Assembly: GCA_003427395.1 (NCBI GenBank)
Contig: BFEA01000067.1
Coordinates: 1,346,063 to 1,382,668, forward strand
Source: Chara braunii
Lineage: Eukaryota > Streptophyta > Charophyceae > Charales > Characeae
DNA: 36,606 nucleotides
Direction: 5' to 3'
The position numbers were made by a program, and so were the translations under genes. The stretch's first letter is position 1. Each line of letters starts with the position of its first letter. The notes under the pieces are model-generated. The model saw nothing but the letters and a program-made list of their open reading frames with translations. It searched no databases and had not been told where the DNA came from. Below, one piece after another: positions 1 through 9,943 of this stretch.

Positions 1-54
<54 letters not shown>

Positions 55-60
55 GGTGTG
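1..60. repeat. (TG)n microsatellite
   Basis: A TG dinucleotide tract of about 46 bases runs in from the window edge and decays into GGGTGGGTGG-type repeats. Short GA runs and a GC-rich patch follow up to base 122. No coding signal. Confidence 0.97.
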
Positions 61-126
61 TCTGTGCACGCGAGAGAGAGAGCCCGCGGGCCCCCAACGC
101 GCGCGCGAAATGAGAGAGAGAGCGTC

Positions 127-244
127 GGATTGATTGCTTTACCGATTGATTGATTGATTGACTGATTGATTGACTTTTGCTCGATTGATTGCTTGACTGA
201 TTGTTTGATTGATTGATGAATTGATTGATCGATCGATTGATTGT
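127..244. repeat. imperfect (GATT)n tetranucleotide repeat
   Basis: GATT/ATTG units repeat with interruptions (GACT, GCTT, GATC) over about 118 bases. The interruptions suggest an old microsatellite. Confidence 0.9.
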
Positions 245-650
245 GTGTGTGGGTGTTCTCATGTTCGCTATACACAACACATAAAACGCATGACTACGCC
301 AACCTATTTCGTGGGACTTTCACCGACTCATCAAGGGGTCGAATCCCGACAGTCTACAGCCTTTCTTTTGTATTTTACTTTTTAAATATTCAAAATCGAT
401 TCGAAAACTTCCCCCCAAAAAAGGGGGGAGGGGGGTAGCCAACAAGCTGGGGCACCCACGTGTTTTTTCTTTTTTGAGGGGGTCTGAGCCCCCCTGAAAA
501 GGCCGAACTGGCCGGTGAAAATCTCCGGAACGGCGAACGGGCTACGCACTCAGAGACAAAAAGACAATGATTCCTCCAAGCCCATACAAGCATATAAATG
601 TCCTGGAGAATTAAAAGACCATAAACAAACGAGAACAAAGGGCTTATCAC
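245..650. other. stretch without a recognised gene
   Basis: No convincing coding region or named element. A short inverted C/G tract (seven C, AAAAAA, then a G-rich run) lies near 408-436. If the exon-like segment at 651-767 is real, this stretch would be the start of its intron. Confidence 0.5.
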
Positions 651-767
651 CTGATCCGCATCATCACAAGTGAATGTCTTACCTCGCTGTGCCTTCCCAA
701 GAACAAGCAGTAGCAGGAGGAAGGTCAGCTCCAGTGCCACCCACGTCACCCCAGCAAAACTCTTCAT
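651..767 (-). CDS. possible first exon with signal peptide, minus strand
   Basis: Read from the ATG at 767 downward, the frame begins MKSFAGVTWVALELTF and continues through a run of five leucines to VLGKAQR and then TFTCDDADQ. That is a classic secretory signal peptide: charged start, hydrophobic core, small residues (G, K, A) before a likely cleavage site. The codons end exactly at a good splice donor, CAG|GTGATAAG, at 651/650. A second donor, AG|GTAAGA, sits earlier at 683/682, so the exon could be 683-767. Downstream of the first donor the frame stays open but turns low-complexity. Upstream on this strand lies a GA tract. The opposite strand is also open here (from 674), so the strand is not certain. 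No downstream exon was found within the window, and the product is unknown. Confidence 0.25.
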
Positions 768-856
768 CCTCCCTCAACGTTCGAAGCGCAAAAGTACCAC
801 CCATCCAGCTATTTGACCCTTCTCCAAGCTCCTCAATCTCATATCAATCCCAACCA

Positions 857-1268
<412 letters not shown>

Positions 1269-1284
1269 TTCTCCTACTTGCCAG

Positions 1285-1645
1285 TGTCCTGAACTTTCCT
1301 CAACAAGATCAACAGCATGATGAATACAAGGTGTCCACACAGGACTGGCATCTCATTGATGAGGGGAACTTAGGATTGGCCTTCATGCCTCTGCCTGTTC
1401 CGTCAGTCCACGGTGAAGTTAGGACCGAAGTAATACAACATCATAAATCAACTGTTATCCTCCGCCCCGTCCCCATTTTGTCTCCCCCCTCCACTGATGA
1501 CTCTCTCTCGAGTCTCCGGCAGCAGCACACAGTCGATAAGCCCCATCACACCGATTATTCAGCAGCTCCTTCTGCAGCCCTTTCGGTTCGGTCCCATTAC
1601 TTACCAGGCCTCTCTCAAGTTGTCATTCAAGAATCCCACGTATAG
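1285..1645 (+). CDS. possible terminal exon of an unknown protein
   Basis: A frame is open from the TGA at 1226-1228 to a TAG at 1643-1645 with no ATG near its start, as expected of an internal or last exon. A pyrimidine-rich stretch ending TTGCCAG (about 1268-1284) could be the 3' splice site. The predicted peptide runs VLNFPQQDQQHDEYKV, then TQDWHLIDEGNLGLAFM and a Pro/Ser/His-rich tail ending VVIQESHV. Amino-acid use is varied and not low-complexity, unlike most open frames nearby. I do not recognise a domain. It follows the 185-bp duplication directly. An open frame of this length could also be chance. Confidence 0.28.
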
Positions 1646-1712
1646 ACTTCTGTACTAATAGTCAAATCATGAGCTCGAGCCTTCCACTTGGACACTGTCC
1701 ACCGTTGCGTCA

Positions 1713-1764
1713 GCAGCCCTACTCTCAAAAACACATGGGCAGCCCTACTCTCAAAAACACATGG
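1713..1764. repeat. exact 26-bp tandem duplication
   Basis: The 26 bases at 1713-1738 (beginning GCAGCCCTACTC) are repeated without change at 1739-1764. Identity of both copies implies a recent slip. Confidence 0.95.
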
Positions 1765-1775
1765 TAAGCATCGGT

Positions 1776-1890
1776 CTCGCTGCACTACTCTCGAGATGCA
1801 CAAAAGACAAAAATATTGGCGGTGTATCTTTCCATATTCTAGCGCAAGATTCACTCTCGTTTTGCACATTTTCGAGAGTAGTGCGGCGAG
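1776..1890 (+). mobile_element. palindromic 115-bp element, copy 1
   Basis: The left end (CTCGCTGCACTACTCTCGA) and the inverted right end (TCGAGAGTAGTGCGGCGAG) are near-perfect inverted repeats that extend inward through TGCACAAAAGAC / TTTTGCACA with mismatches. The middle reads AAATATTGGCGGTGTATC. It is a member of a five-copy family (1776, 2090, 2298, 2586, 30247) with no coding capacity, typical of a small MITE. Confidence 0.8.
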
Positions 1891-2089
1891 GCCCTGGGTC
1901 TGGCTGGCTCCACTACCATCCGCTCTCCAAAATTTGGAGGCTTCGACGTCGCTCTGCTAAGGGCCTCGCCAGGCCCCCGTCCAAACTAGGTTTTTTTCGA
2001 CGGATGTCAGTGATTTTTTTTATTTTTTATTTTTTATTTTTTTTTGTCAGTGAAATTTCCACAGGGGTCTACCTCGCTCCACTTGGGCC

Positions 2090-2202
2090 CTCGCTGCACT
2101 AGTCTCGAAATGTGCAAAAGAGAGTGAATCTTCCGCTCGAATATGGAAATATGCACGGCCATGATTTTTGTCTTTTGTGCATGTCGAGCGTAGTGCAGCG
2201 AG
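2090..2202 (-). mobile_element. palindromic element, copy 2 (inverted)
   Basis: Same ends as copy 1. The centre (AATCTTCCGCTCGAATATGG) is the reverse complement of the centre of copy 1, so the copy lies in the opposite orientation. Confidence 0.8.
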
Positions 2203-2297
2203 CCCCTTGGGGCCTCGCCACACCACCGTCCAAACTTCTGGTAGGGTTCTTTCAATTTCGAGGGGTATCCGTGAAATTTCTCCAAGGTCTAAGGGCC

Positions 2298-2409
2298 TCG
2301 CCACACAACTCTCGAAATGTGAAAAAGACAAAAATGTGGCGCGTGCATCTGGTAATGTTCTAGCGGGCAGTTCATTCTCATTTTGCACATTTCGAGAGTG
2401 GTGTGGCGA
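2298..2409 (+). mobile_element. palindromic element, copy 3
   Basis: Begins TCGCCACACAACTCTCGAAA and ends CATTTCGAGAGTGGTGTGGCGA. The centre carries GTGGCGCGTGCATCTGG and TTCTAGCGGG, aligning with copy 1. Confidence 0.78.
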
Positions 2410-2420
2410 TGCCGTAAAAA

Positions 2421-2585
2421 GGGCCAGATCCCACTGGCAAAGAGGATTGGAATAAGTGGCCGAATGTGGACGTGTTCCACGCAGAGATGCCGAAAAGCAG
2501 TTCAATCACAATTGTTTGCACCTTCCGCAAATACGTCCAGATTCAGCGTCTTATTCCAATCCACTTTGCCAGTGGGATCTGGCCC
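2421..2585. mobile_element. MITE-like element with 36-bp terminal inverted repeats
   Basis: The left arm 2421-2456 (GGGCCAGATCCCACTGGC...) and right arm 2550-2585 are inverted copies with one mismatch in 36; weaker complementarity continues for about 11 more bases inward. The 165-bp element has no coding capacity. It sits between palindromic element sequence on both sides and interrupts copy 4, so it is younger. The flanks offer only AAA on each side as a possible 3-bp target duplication, too weak to name a superfamily. Confidence 0.85.
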
Positions 2586-2661
2586 AAAGACGAAAATGGG
2601 GCCGGTGCATCTGGCTATGTTCTACATTGTCTTTTTGCACATTTCGAGAGTGGCGTGGGGA
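2586..2661 (+). mobile_element. palindromic element, copy 4 (left end lost)
   Basis: Starts abruptly inside the family sequence at AAAGACGAAAATGGGG, directly after the MITE at 2421-2585, and ends CATTTCGAGAGTGGCGTGGGGA. The missing left arm is not found on the other side of the MITE in simple form. Confidence 0.7.
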
Positions 2662-3659
2662 TCCCCTAACTGGCTCCGCCACACCACCGTCCAATCCAAA
2701 CTAGGTAATAGGTGGAATTTTGACAGGGTGGAAGCCCCCCCACTTAAGGGCCTCACCACACCACCGTCCAAACTAGGTTTTTTTTCGATGGGGGTCCTTG
2801 AAATTTTGCCAGGATCTAACTACCTCCACTTAGGGCCTTGCCACACCCCTGTCCAATTGGACAAGTTTTCGAAACCTGTCAAAAAAATTCCAAAAGGGCC
2901 CAATTCTTCGGCGTGACCTGCTCTCGCCGCATAGCACCGTCGAGCGAAGTTGGTGTCGGACATCTCATTTGGACGTATGTGTTTTCGACTGCGCTGTGTG
3001 GCAACAGCGGGTGCTGGCAATATTTGTGCAGTGGAGAGCAGGCAGTCCGGTAGTTCCAAAATTTGATGGCGATATAGTCAGGAATCTGGGCCTGTTTCTG
3101 GCACAGATGCAGACAAGTATGCAAATGTGGAACACTTGTACACCGTTCTCTAAGGCCCACGATGTCCTTGAGAAAAAAGCATGGATTCGACGGCGATGGT
3201 CGAAGTCGGTCCAAACAAAACACTGAATGTGCCAACTCGGCCTCGTTGACAGCAGTTGAAAATCAAATTGCTTTTCACCAACTTCTTGGGACCTTGTGAA
3301 CTTTGGGCCGCCATAGGATTACATTTTGGAGTTGGAAACGGTAATCGTCCAAATGCATTTTGTAACAGGTCGCAAACCCATTTCGACAGGTGCCGTTTCG
3401 ATAGCCTGTGAGGCGACCCGAGACTGACGAAAAAAACCGTTTTCGACAGTGTTGTGGCAAGGCCCTAGGTTTTTAAAACGGGTACAGGGTCGAACCCCCT
3501 CCACTTAGGGCATAGCCGCACCACTGTTGAAACTAGGTTTTTTTTCAAAGGTTGTCTGTGAAATTTCGGCAGGATCTAAGTCACTCCACTTCGGGCCTCG
3601 CCACACCACCGTCCAAAGTTTTTTTTTTTTTACGGTCTCCGTTAATTTTTAACAGTGTT

Positions 3660-4687
3660 CTATTGTACAGTTTCCTGCACCTTTCATCACATAGCACGTT
3701 CGTGAAAAGGCAAAAGGTCAAGGGAATTAATTGGAATTACCAAATTGTAAACATCATAGTCTTTCAACAGTCAGTATCGATGCTCTGTCAACTACAAATT
3801 TGAGCTTCAAAAACTTTGACAAGGGTTATGGAAGCTTGGTCTATGGCAAGTGGGAGGAAAGGGCACGACAATGTCATATATTTATTTATGGCAACTGATA
3901 AAAGTTTTTCAATAATTTATTTTTGAATGGATGTGTGGGGGTGTGAAATGCTATATCGCGGTGTGAAACTGATGAAAATTGAATTTTCGATGAAGGTATG
4001 ACAAGACACTTACTCTTCAAAATTAACCTGGAAAACAATTTAGAGAGTTGTCATATTTGACTATCGAAAAACGTTCTCTGTGTTTGGAAAGTTTTGTTTG
4101 CACAAGCGGTTGTTTGGAAATTCCTTTGAGACGTGGACTCGATTTTTGAAAGTTTGTTTTTACCCTGGATGGTCGAAATGCTGATAGCGTTATTTTTTCA
4201 AACATTGTCACGAATTGGAGAGTCATTGCACATAAAAACAATGGGGAGTAAGTGATCTATGACGAATTTTTTGTAATCTTTGACAGTCTGACAACTCTCC
4301 AAGCACTCTCCGACTTTTTTTAGAGTGGACAGTAGTATAGCAAGACCCTATGGGTCTCCCCACATATATTGTCAAGGTTTTCAAGAGTTGTCATATGATT
4401 TCGAAAGTAGTATTTTCAAGAGGTTTGGGATCTTTGCCACACCACCTCTCAAACTGCCCACTATCAAAATCGCATGCAAAACCTTTAAGCAAAATTTTTT
4501 ATCATGTTGTAAGAGCAAAAACTCTAACAAGGATATTTTCTCCATGTTTTCACACATCAGAGGCGGTCCGAGATGGAATGTAAAATCAAAACTTATCATG
4601 TGATTAAAAGTTCAATATAGTTATCGGCTAACATCATCAAGTAAGAAAAATAAAAAATTTATATAAATAAATATATACATATATATA
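3660..4687. other. stretch without a recognised gene
   Basis: AT-rich DNA with many short phrases reminiscent of the preceding mosaic (for example GCCACACCACCTCTCAAAC near 4436). No reading frame or element boundary could be supported. Confidence 0.5.
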
Positions 4688-5380
4688 CAGGGTCACCAAC
4701 CCATACGTACGAAGGTCCCCAGGCTAACCTCCGTACATTCAGGCGTGCGGGGTCCGAAACCGAAGGCGTTCGACCCCCGCCACAAATTATTTCAGGGCCT
4801 AAAAAATAAGTTTTTTTTTGAATTATTTTTTGTGTTCTTTATAATGTGAGGTACATAACTATAAATTTTGAATTCATTTTGCTAAACGAAAAAAAAATTA
4901 AAAATCACCAAAGATGGTGGTCGCAAAACATGCTCGCCGACTCACTATTTTGTTTTCTTTCACTATTTACTTTTTGTTTTCACTTTATTGCGAAACATAA
5001 ATAATTTTATTATTATTATTATTATTTTTAATGATTTTTGTATTATGTGAAGTACAGATCTGTAAATTTTTACGGCATTTTGCTATACCAATAAAAATAA
5101 AAAATCCCCAAAGATGGCGGTGTCGAAAATGTGCTCTCTCACTCACTAATGTTAATTTTTTTATTTTTTATTTTTAAGTTTTATTTTATGCATTTTATTT
5201 TTATTTCAAATTTTGTAAGGAATTTGGATGTAATGCTTAGACAAATGTTGTTTATTTTAGTTTTTTTCATAATATATTTTTTTAAGAGTTTTTTCTTTTT
5301 CCAGCGTATCCACAAGGTGTCTCATACATTCGAGAATTCATGTTCGGCCGTTTGGCCCGTCCCGAACGTCAATTACTTTT
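4688..5380 (+). mobile_element. MITE core family, class-i ends, copy A
   Basis: Opens CAGGGTCACCAACCC followed by the GC-rich, GTACG-rich terminus, then an AT-rich core. The core contains two tandem sub-repeats of about 190 bp, each with AAAGATGGYGGT...GTGCTC...ACTCAC (about 4909 and 5109), then TTAGACAAATGTTG and TCATAATATATTTTTTT. The 3' terminus ends GGCCCGTCCCGAACG; the last bases are degenerate. It lies in TA and GATA microsatellite DNA, so the target duplication is unclear. No coding capacity. Confidence 0.8.
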
Positions 5381-5382
5381 AT

Positions 5383-5455
5383 ATGTATATAGATAGATAG
5401 ATAATTAGATAGATAGATAGATAGATAGATAAATAAATAGATAGATAGATAGATA
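5383..5455. repeat. (GATA)n microsatellite
   Basis: Repeats of TAGA/GATA with one AATA interruption fill the gap between copies A and B of the MITE core family. Confidence 0.95.
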
Positions 5456-5672
5456 GATGGTTACCAGACCGAAGGTTCGGAGGCCCCTGAACATAAAAAA
5501 TATATTTTTTGTTGAAATTTGTTTCGTGAGTTCAATATGATACTGGCGAAATGCATATAAAAATTTTTAAGGCATTTTGGCAAGCCAAACAAAAATGAAA
5601 AATTGTCAAAGATGACGATGTCAAAAAGTGTTTGGCCACTCAATTTTTTATTGTATTTTTTTAATTTTTTTA

Positions 5673-5680
5673 ATGAGCTT
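5673..5680. repeat. 8-bp target-site duplication, left
   Basis: ATGAGCTT immediately left of copy C; identical to the 8 bases at 6448-6455 immediately right of it. Confidence 0.88.
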
Positions 5681-6447
5681 CGGGTTTACCATCCCGTACG
5701 TACGGAGGCCCCTGGGCCAACCTCCGTACGTTCGGGCGTTCGGGGTCACGTTCGGGGGCCGAACCCCTCCGAACCTGAAGAGGTTCGTCCCCCGCCAAAA
5801 ATTATTTCGGGACCTAACAATTATTATTTTTTCTTGAATTGTTTTTTGTGAGTTCTCTATGATGTGAGGTACATGCCTCTAAATTTTGATATAATTTTGC
5901 TGAGCCAAAAAACAATGAAAAATCGCCAAAGATGGCAGTGTCAAAACGTGCTCACCCACTCTCTATTTTGTTTTTTTTCTCTTTTCTCTTTTTGTTTTCA
6001 CTTTGTTTTGAGGCCTAAACAATTTTTTTTTTTTATATATTTTTTTAATGAGTTTTGTATCATGTGAGAAACACATCTATGAATTTTCAGGGAATTTCAC
6101 TGATAAAAAAAAAATATAAAAAATCTTCAGAGATTGAGGTATTTAAAACGTGCCCGCCCGCACACTGATTATAATTCTCTCTTCAAATTTTTTGTTTCTA
6201 TTATTATTTTTATTTTCCATTATTTATTTTTTATTCGAATTTGGTATCGAATTTGGAGGTAATTCTGTGGCAAATGTTGTTCAGTTTGTCTGTCTGCATA
6301 ACATATATTTTTTTCAGATTTTTTGGACGACTTGTTTTTTTTTTTTTTTTTTTTTTTTGGTCCGCGTTCGGTCCAAACGGCCGAACGTGTCTATAGGGGG
6401 GCCCGGACGTTCGGGCGTTCGGCCCGTCCCGAACGCTGGTTACCCTG
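5681..6447 (+). mobile_element. MITE core family, class-i ends, complete copy C
   Basis: Ends are CGGGTTTACCATCCCG on the left and CTGGTTACCCTG on the right, inverted repeats of each other with a few mismatches. Next to them lie GC-rich termini (CGTACGTACGGAGG; CGTTCGGCCCGTCCCGAACG). Perfect 8-bp duplication ATGAGCTT flanks it. An 8-bp duplication and CAGGG-type ends are the known signature of the hAT superfamily. The 767-bp interior has no transposase, so it is non-autonomous. Confidence 0.85.
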
Positions 6448-6455
6448 ATGAGCTT
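6448..6455. repeat. 8-bp target-site duplication, right
   Basis: ATGAGCTT, the partner of 5673-5680. It doubles as the resumption point of the interrupted host element. Confidence 0.88.
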
Positions 6456-6871
6456 TATATTATGTGAAATACAACTATGTAAATTTTCAAGGCATTTGGC
6501 TATCCCAATAAAAAATGAAAAATCGCCAAAGATTGCGGTGTCAAAAACGTGTTTGCCTACTCACTATTTTTGTATTTTTTTGTATTTTTTTTTTTTTACA
6601 ATTATTTGTTTTTCATATTTGATTTTTATATCACATTTCGTAAAGAATTGGGGTGCAACGCTGAGGCAAATGCTGTTTTTTTTTTCTTTTTCCATAACAT
6701 ATATTTTTTTTAAGTTTTTTAGAGATTGTAGATTTTTTTTTTTTTTGTTATTATTATTGTTTTTTTAAATCGGTGTTCGGCCTGGACGGCCGAATGCATC
6801 CTCGAAGCGAACCGAACATTTGACAAATTCGAGTTCGGGAGTTCCGTTGAACCTGAACGTCGACAACCCTA

Positions 6872-7475
6872 TATATGAACTCTCGAACCCGAACCCACCG
6901 AACGTTCGGCCCCCTTGGGGGATGTGTGGGCTGAACTCAAACCTATTAAAAATAATAATAATAATAATAAAAATTCAAAACTTTTTAAAAATATAAAAAC
7001 AATATATGTTATGCAGAAAAATAAAATGAACAACATTTACCTCAACATTATACCTCAACTCCTTACCAAATTGGAAATAAAAATAAAACACGGAAAACAA
7101 AAAAAAATCTAGGGTACCAGAGTGGCCCAAGTCCACTTGCCTGGACGAGCAAAAAATAAATCAAAAAATCAAAAAATTAAAATGAATTTTTAATTAAAAT
7201 TTTTGTTTTAAATTTGGTAAGAATTTCGATGTGACCCTGAGGCAAAAGTTGTTCAGTTTATTGTTTTGCATAACGCAGTTTTTTTTCAGATTTTTTTTTT
7301 TTTTTTTTTTTTTTTTGCTGGGGTTTTCCCTTGTTTTGAACGGTCGGGCCGTCCGCGAAAATATGGTGACGCGGGTGGCCCGACTGGTAGCGTAGAAAAA
7401 AAATAAGAAAAAAAGCAATGAGACTTAAAATTAGTGAGTGGGCGAGTACGTTTTCGACACTGTCATAGTACCAAT
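6872..7475 (-). mobile_element. MITE core family, reverse copy M, split by element G
   Basis: On the minus strand this carries the 3' half of the core: GTTATGCAGAAAAATAAA..AACAAC near 7008, TTACCAAATTGGAAATAAA, then after the interruption at 7108-7396 it resumes with AATTAGTGAGTGGGCGAG and GTTTTCGACACTGTCAT. The order matches copy E at 24168-24773. The other GC-rich end is missing. Confidence 0.68.
7108..7396 (+). mobile_element. MITE core family, class-ii ends, copy G
   Basis: Ends read TCTAGGGTACCAGAGTGG on the left and CGACTGGTAGCGTAGA on the right, inverted repeats with few mismatches. The interior keeps only the 3' part of the shared core: GAGGCAAAAGTTGTTCAG, TTGCATAACGCAG and a long T run. 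Both flanks are A-runs, which fits insertion into the A-rich part of copy M but hides the target duplication. Confidence 0.75.
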
Positions 7476-8840
7476 GATTTTGAGTTAAGGGTACCAATTA
7501 GTGAGTGGGCGAGTGTCGAAACGAGTATTTTTCTCTTAACTTAAAATCATGTGTCTGAAGTTAGAGGGAGATTATCAAAGGAGTGAGGAACCAATGATTA
7601 AAAAGGATAGCACTAAGAATCAAATTAAAAGATAAAAAAAAAACATAGTCATCAAAACAATTGGGCGTGCAATTGTTGAGGTTTTATTGTCTTAAACTTC
7701 CTTACCTGTTGATTGTCAGCATCGATGCATTTATTGTTAGATATTCGGTGGAGGTTTCATCATATAGATAGATTTGTCCTTAACATTACTGTGTAAGCGC
7801 CATTCGACTCGTCTTATTGCACAAAGGAGTACCCTACCTGTCAATTGAATGACTTTCCTGATGATACTCACTAGGATGCAAAACTTTAAATTATGATACT
7901 TTAAAAAATTATGATGAGTTTCAAACTCTCTTATTAGGTGGACAAGTTAATCAAACTTCATGACTTATTGAATGAGAACAACATCGGACTACTTACGGGA
8001 AAGACAAAAATTGCAATGAGAATATAAGAAGTGGAAGAACGAAAGAAAAAAGTAAAACTTGTGGGTAATATGAAAACTCAAGTATAAAAGTATCATGACA
8101 AATTCAAGAAAGAAAATTTATCTCTTCCTTTACGAGTTTGTAAATCACATTATAGAATTGTCTAGACCCTCACTCACCCTCGACTCCACACTTTGCATCG
8201 TCCTCTGCACTAAAATGCATTTTCTGATTTTTGTGTCATTGTCTATAGGGTTTGTGTTTTGTCAACAAGGGTCCTTGAATGATTAAAATCGGATGAGACA
8301 TAATGACTAAGTCGAAAAGAAGATGTCGTGCTGTGAGGTTTTAAAGCATAAGTGTATTGTGAGTGAAAAATTAACACATGGTAAATTTTGTTATAATTAT
8401 GTAATGCGTTTGATTTTTATTTGTAAATCGATAAAATGACAATCCATATGTTATTCAAGATGTAACTCATATTGACAAACTTATGCTTATTTGGGTTTTG
8501 ACTCAGACACTTCAACGACGTGTAACTTTTGTGTATAGGATCATTGACAGGGTTAAAATTATTATACATTTAATATTTAATTGAAAGATCATGAACCTAT
8601 CTTAATTTTTTATGCATGATTGAGAAACCGAGAGCCTATGTTTGTTTTCTTATGAAAGTCAAAAAGTTATGCATTCTTATATTTGTTTTTGTTGTGTAAA
8701 AATGTACAGACATATTTTTGTCTTTTCACTCCAATCCTGAAATCTACTCATTATATGTGTATTGTTTGAAATTTTTTTATACACAACGAATAAGTTATGG
8801 GTTAAGGGTAATAAATTAGAACACTGTATGCGTGAAGTTC
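7476..8840. other. AT-rich stretch without a recognised gene
   Basis: A short inverted repeat ATGATTTTGAGTTAAG (near 7472) / CTTAACTTAAAATCAT (near 7535) and a direct repeat of AATTAGTGAGTGGGCGAG occur at its left end. The last 70 bases before 8841 (GTTATGGGTTAAGGG) resemble sequence upstream of other family S copies. No supported coding region. Confidence 0.5.
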
Positions 8841-9225
8841 GTTAGTCAAGTCGACTTGAATTGTAACTCGTTTCAGAAGATCAGCGTCCCGATGCCCGAC
8901 ACATGTACGAATCAGTCTTAGGCGTTTTAGCGCATGTATGTTTATGCTACAACGATCGAGCAAACGTGATCGACTAACTTACCTCTGCAATTCCAAATAA
9001 AAATCTTCGCACGTGAGTAAGTAGCTCAATCATAGGGATACGCCTACCTAAGGGTGGTGACCGCCCCTCAGGTAGACGTAAGTTATTCCTCACAGAGCTT
9101 TATCTTGTCGTAGAGAGTCGTGAGAGGTATAGTTGGCGTGCACGGTCGGAAAGGTAACTTCGCTGACCAACTGTTAACTTACTCCTGCGTGACACGACCG
9201 TGAGGTCCGACATTTACCGCAGGTG
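8841..9225 (+). repeat. dispersed repeat family S, copy 1
   Basis: Contains, in order, an A-box-like TAGTCAAGTCG (8843-8853), AGATCAGCGTCCCGATGCCC, TCTTAGGCGTTTTAGCGC, TACCTCTGCAATTCC, CCTACCTAAGGGTGGTGAC, CTTGTCGTAGAGAGTCG, GTATAGTTGGCGTGCACGG and a tail with CTCCTGCGTGACACGACCG. All blocks recur in the other six copies in the same order. The B-box position is diverged here (GAATCAGTCTT). Confidence 0.8.
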
Positions 9226-9699
9226 TGAAACCATCACGCTCGACAACTGGCAGACATAGGGACTCAAGCGTAGGTCAAAGCGGGTGGATGCAAAAGAAAT
9301 AGTGTGTGTGCTACCGAATGTGAAGTTAAGTGTGAGAAGCGAGTCTGCAAGAGCAAATATGAAAAGCAAGCATTAGCATGCCCATGGGCCCGATAGTGGG
9401 CGCGAGTGATGAGGAACTCGCAAGCATCATAAGCAGGAACGAGAGGATTAAAACATGAAATCTAGGGCGAACGTGAGCACGAATGAAGAAAAGCAAACGA
9501 ATGAGTGAGAGCGTCGGAAACAAGTAAACAACTTTGAAAGTGAAAAGTAAATCTGAGTGTGAGTGGAAATGAGTGAAGGAAGAGAGTAAAATAATACGGA
9601 CAGGATGAAGAAACAAGTGTGCGAACGAACGAGGTAGTGAGAGAGAATTGAAATCACGAGCAGCGACTGATCACGACTATGAGCGGGAATACAACCAAG
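9226..9699. other. GA-rich stretch without a recognised gene
   Basis: Purine-rich on this strand with recurring GAGTGAG, GCGA and GAACGA words; open frames on the minus strand are low-complexity products of this bias. Confidence 0.5.
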
Positions 9700-9943
9700 T
9701 ATGTGATCGAGAACACGAGGATTAAACGACAGCGGAGGCAGAGGGAGAAGGCGAAGGGATCACAAAGGGAGGACAAAGGAAATGAGAGAGTGGCAAAATC
9801 ATAAGGGGGAAGAAATGATCATATGTGATCGAGAATACGAGGATTAAACGACAACGGGGGGAAGGGGAGAAGGCGAAGGGATCACAAAGGGAGGACAAAG
9901 GAAGTGAGGAGGTGGGGGAATCATAAGAGGGAGGAAATGATAA
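9700..9943 (+). repeat. 122-bp tandem duplication, two copies
   Basis: TATGTGATCGAGAA.ACGAGG begins at 9700 and again at 9822. The copies share ATTAAACGACA, GGAGAAGGCGAAGGGATCAC and AAAGGGAGGACAAAGGAA and end near 9821 and 9943, with about 15% differences concentrated in G-rich runs. Confidence 0.9.

Larger units (their letters stand above)
1963..3655 (+). repeat. mosaic array of a ~88-bp monomer alternating with the palindromic element
   Basis: The monomer reads roughly GGGCCTCGCCACACCACC, GTCCAAACTAGG, a T run, TCGA, a GGGTCCGTGAAATTT-like stretch, GACAGGATCTAA and CTCCACTTA, before the next GGGCCTCGCC. Recognisable copies begin near 1963, 2206, 2672, 2746, 2836, 3505 and 3594. Palindromic elements sit between monomers at the GGGCCTCGCC boundary, so the boundary sequence is shared. 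The stretch 2915-3460 is diverged and unassigned. Small open frames here are by-products of the repeats. Confidence 0.75.
5456..6871 (+). mobile_element. MITE core family, copy B/D, split by copy C
   Basis: The left part 5456-5680 begins GGTTACCAGACC and holds the first core sub-repeat. The right part 6448-6871 continues with the second sub-repeat (GCCAAAGATTGCGGTGTC), the ATTGGGGTGCAACGCTGAGG segment and a 3' terminus ending CGTCGACAACCCTA. The two halves are separated exactly by copy C. Confidence 0.78.

Noticed and set aside
1-244. Telomeric or subtelomeric repeat
   Set aside because: TG, GGGT and GATT repeats are present but no TTAGGG- or TTTAGGG-type array.
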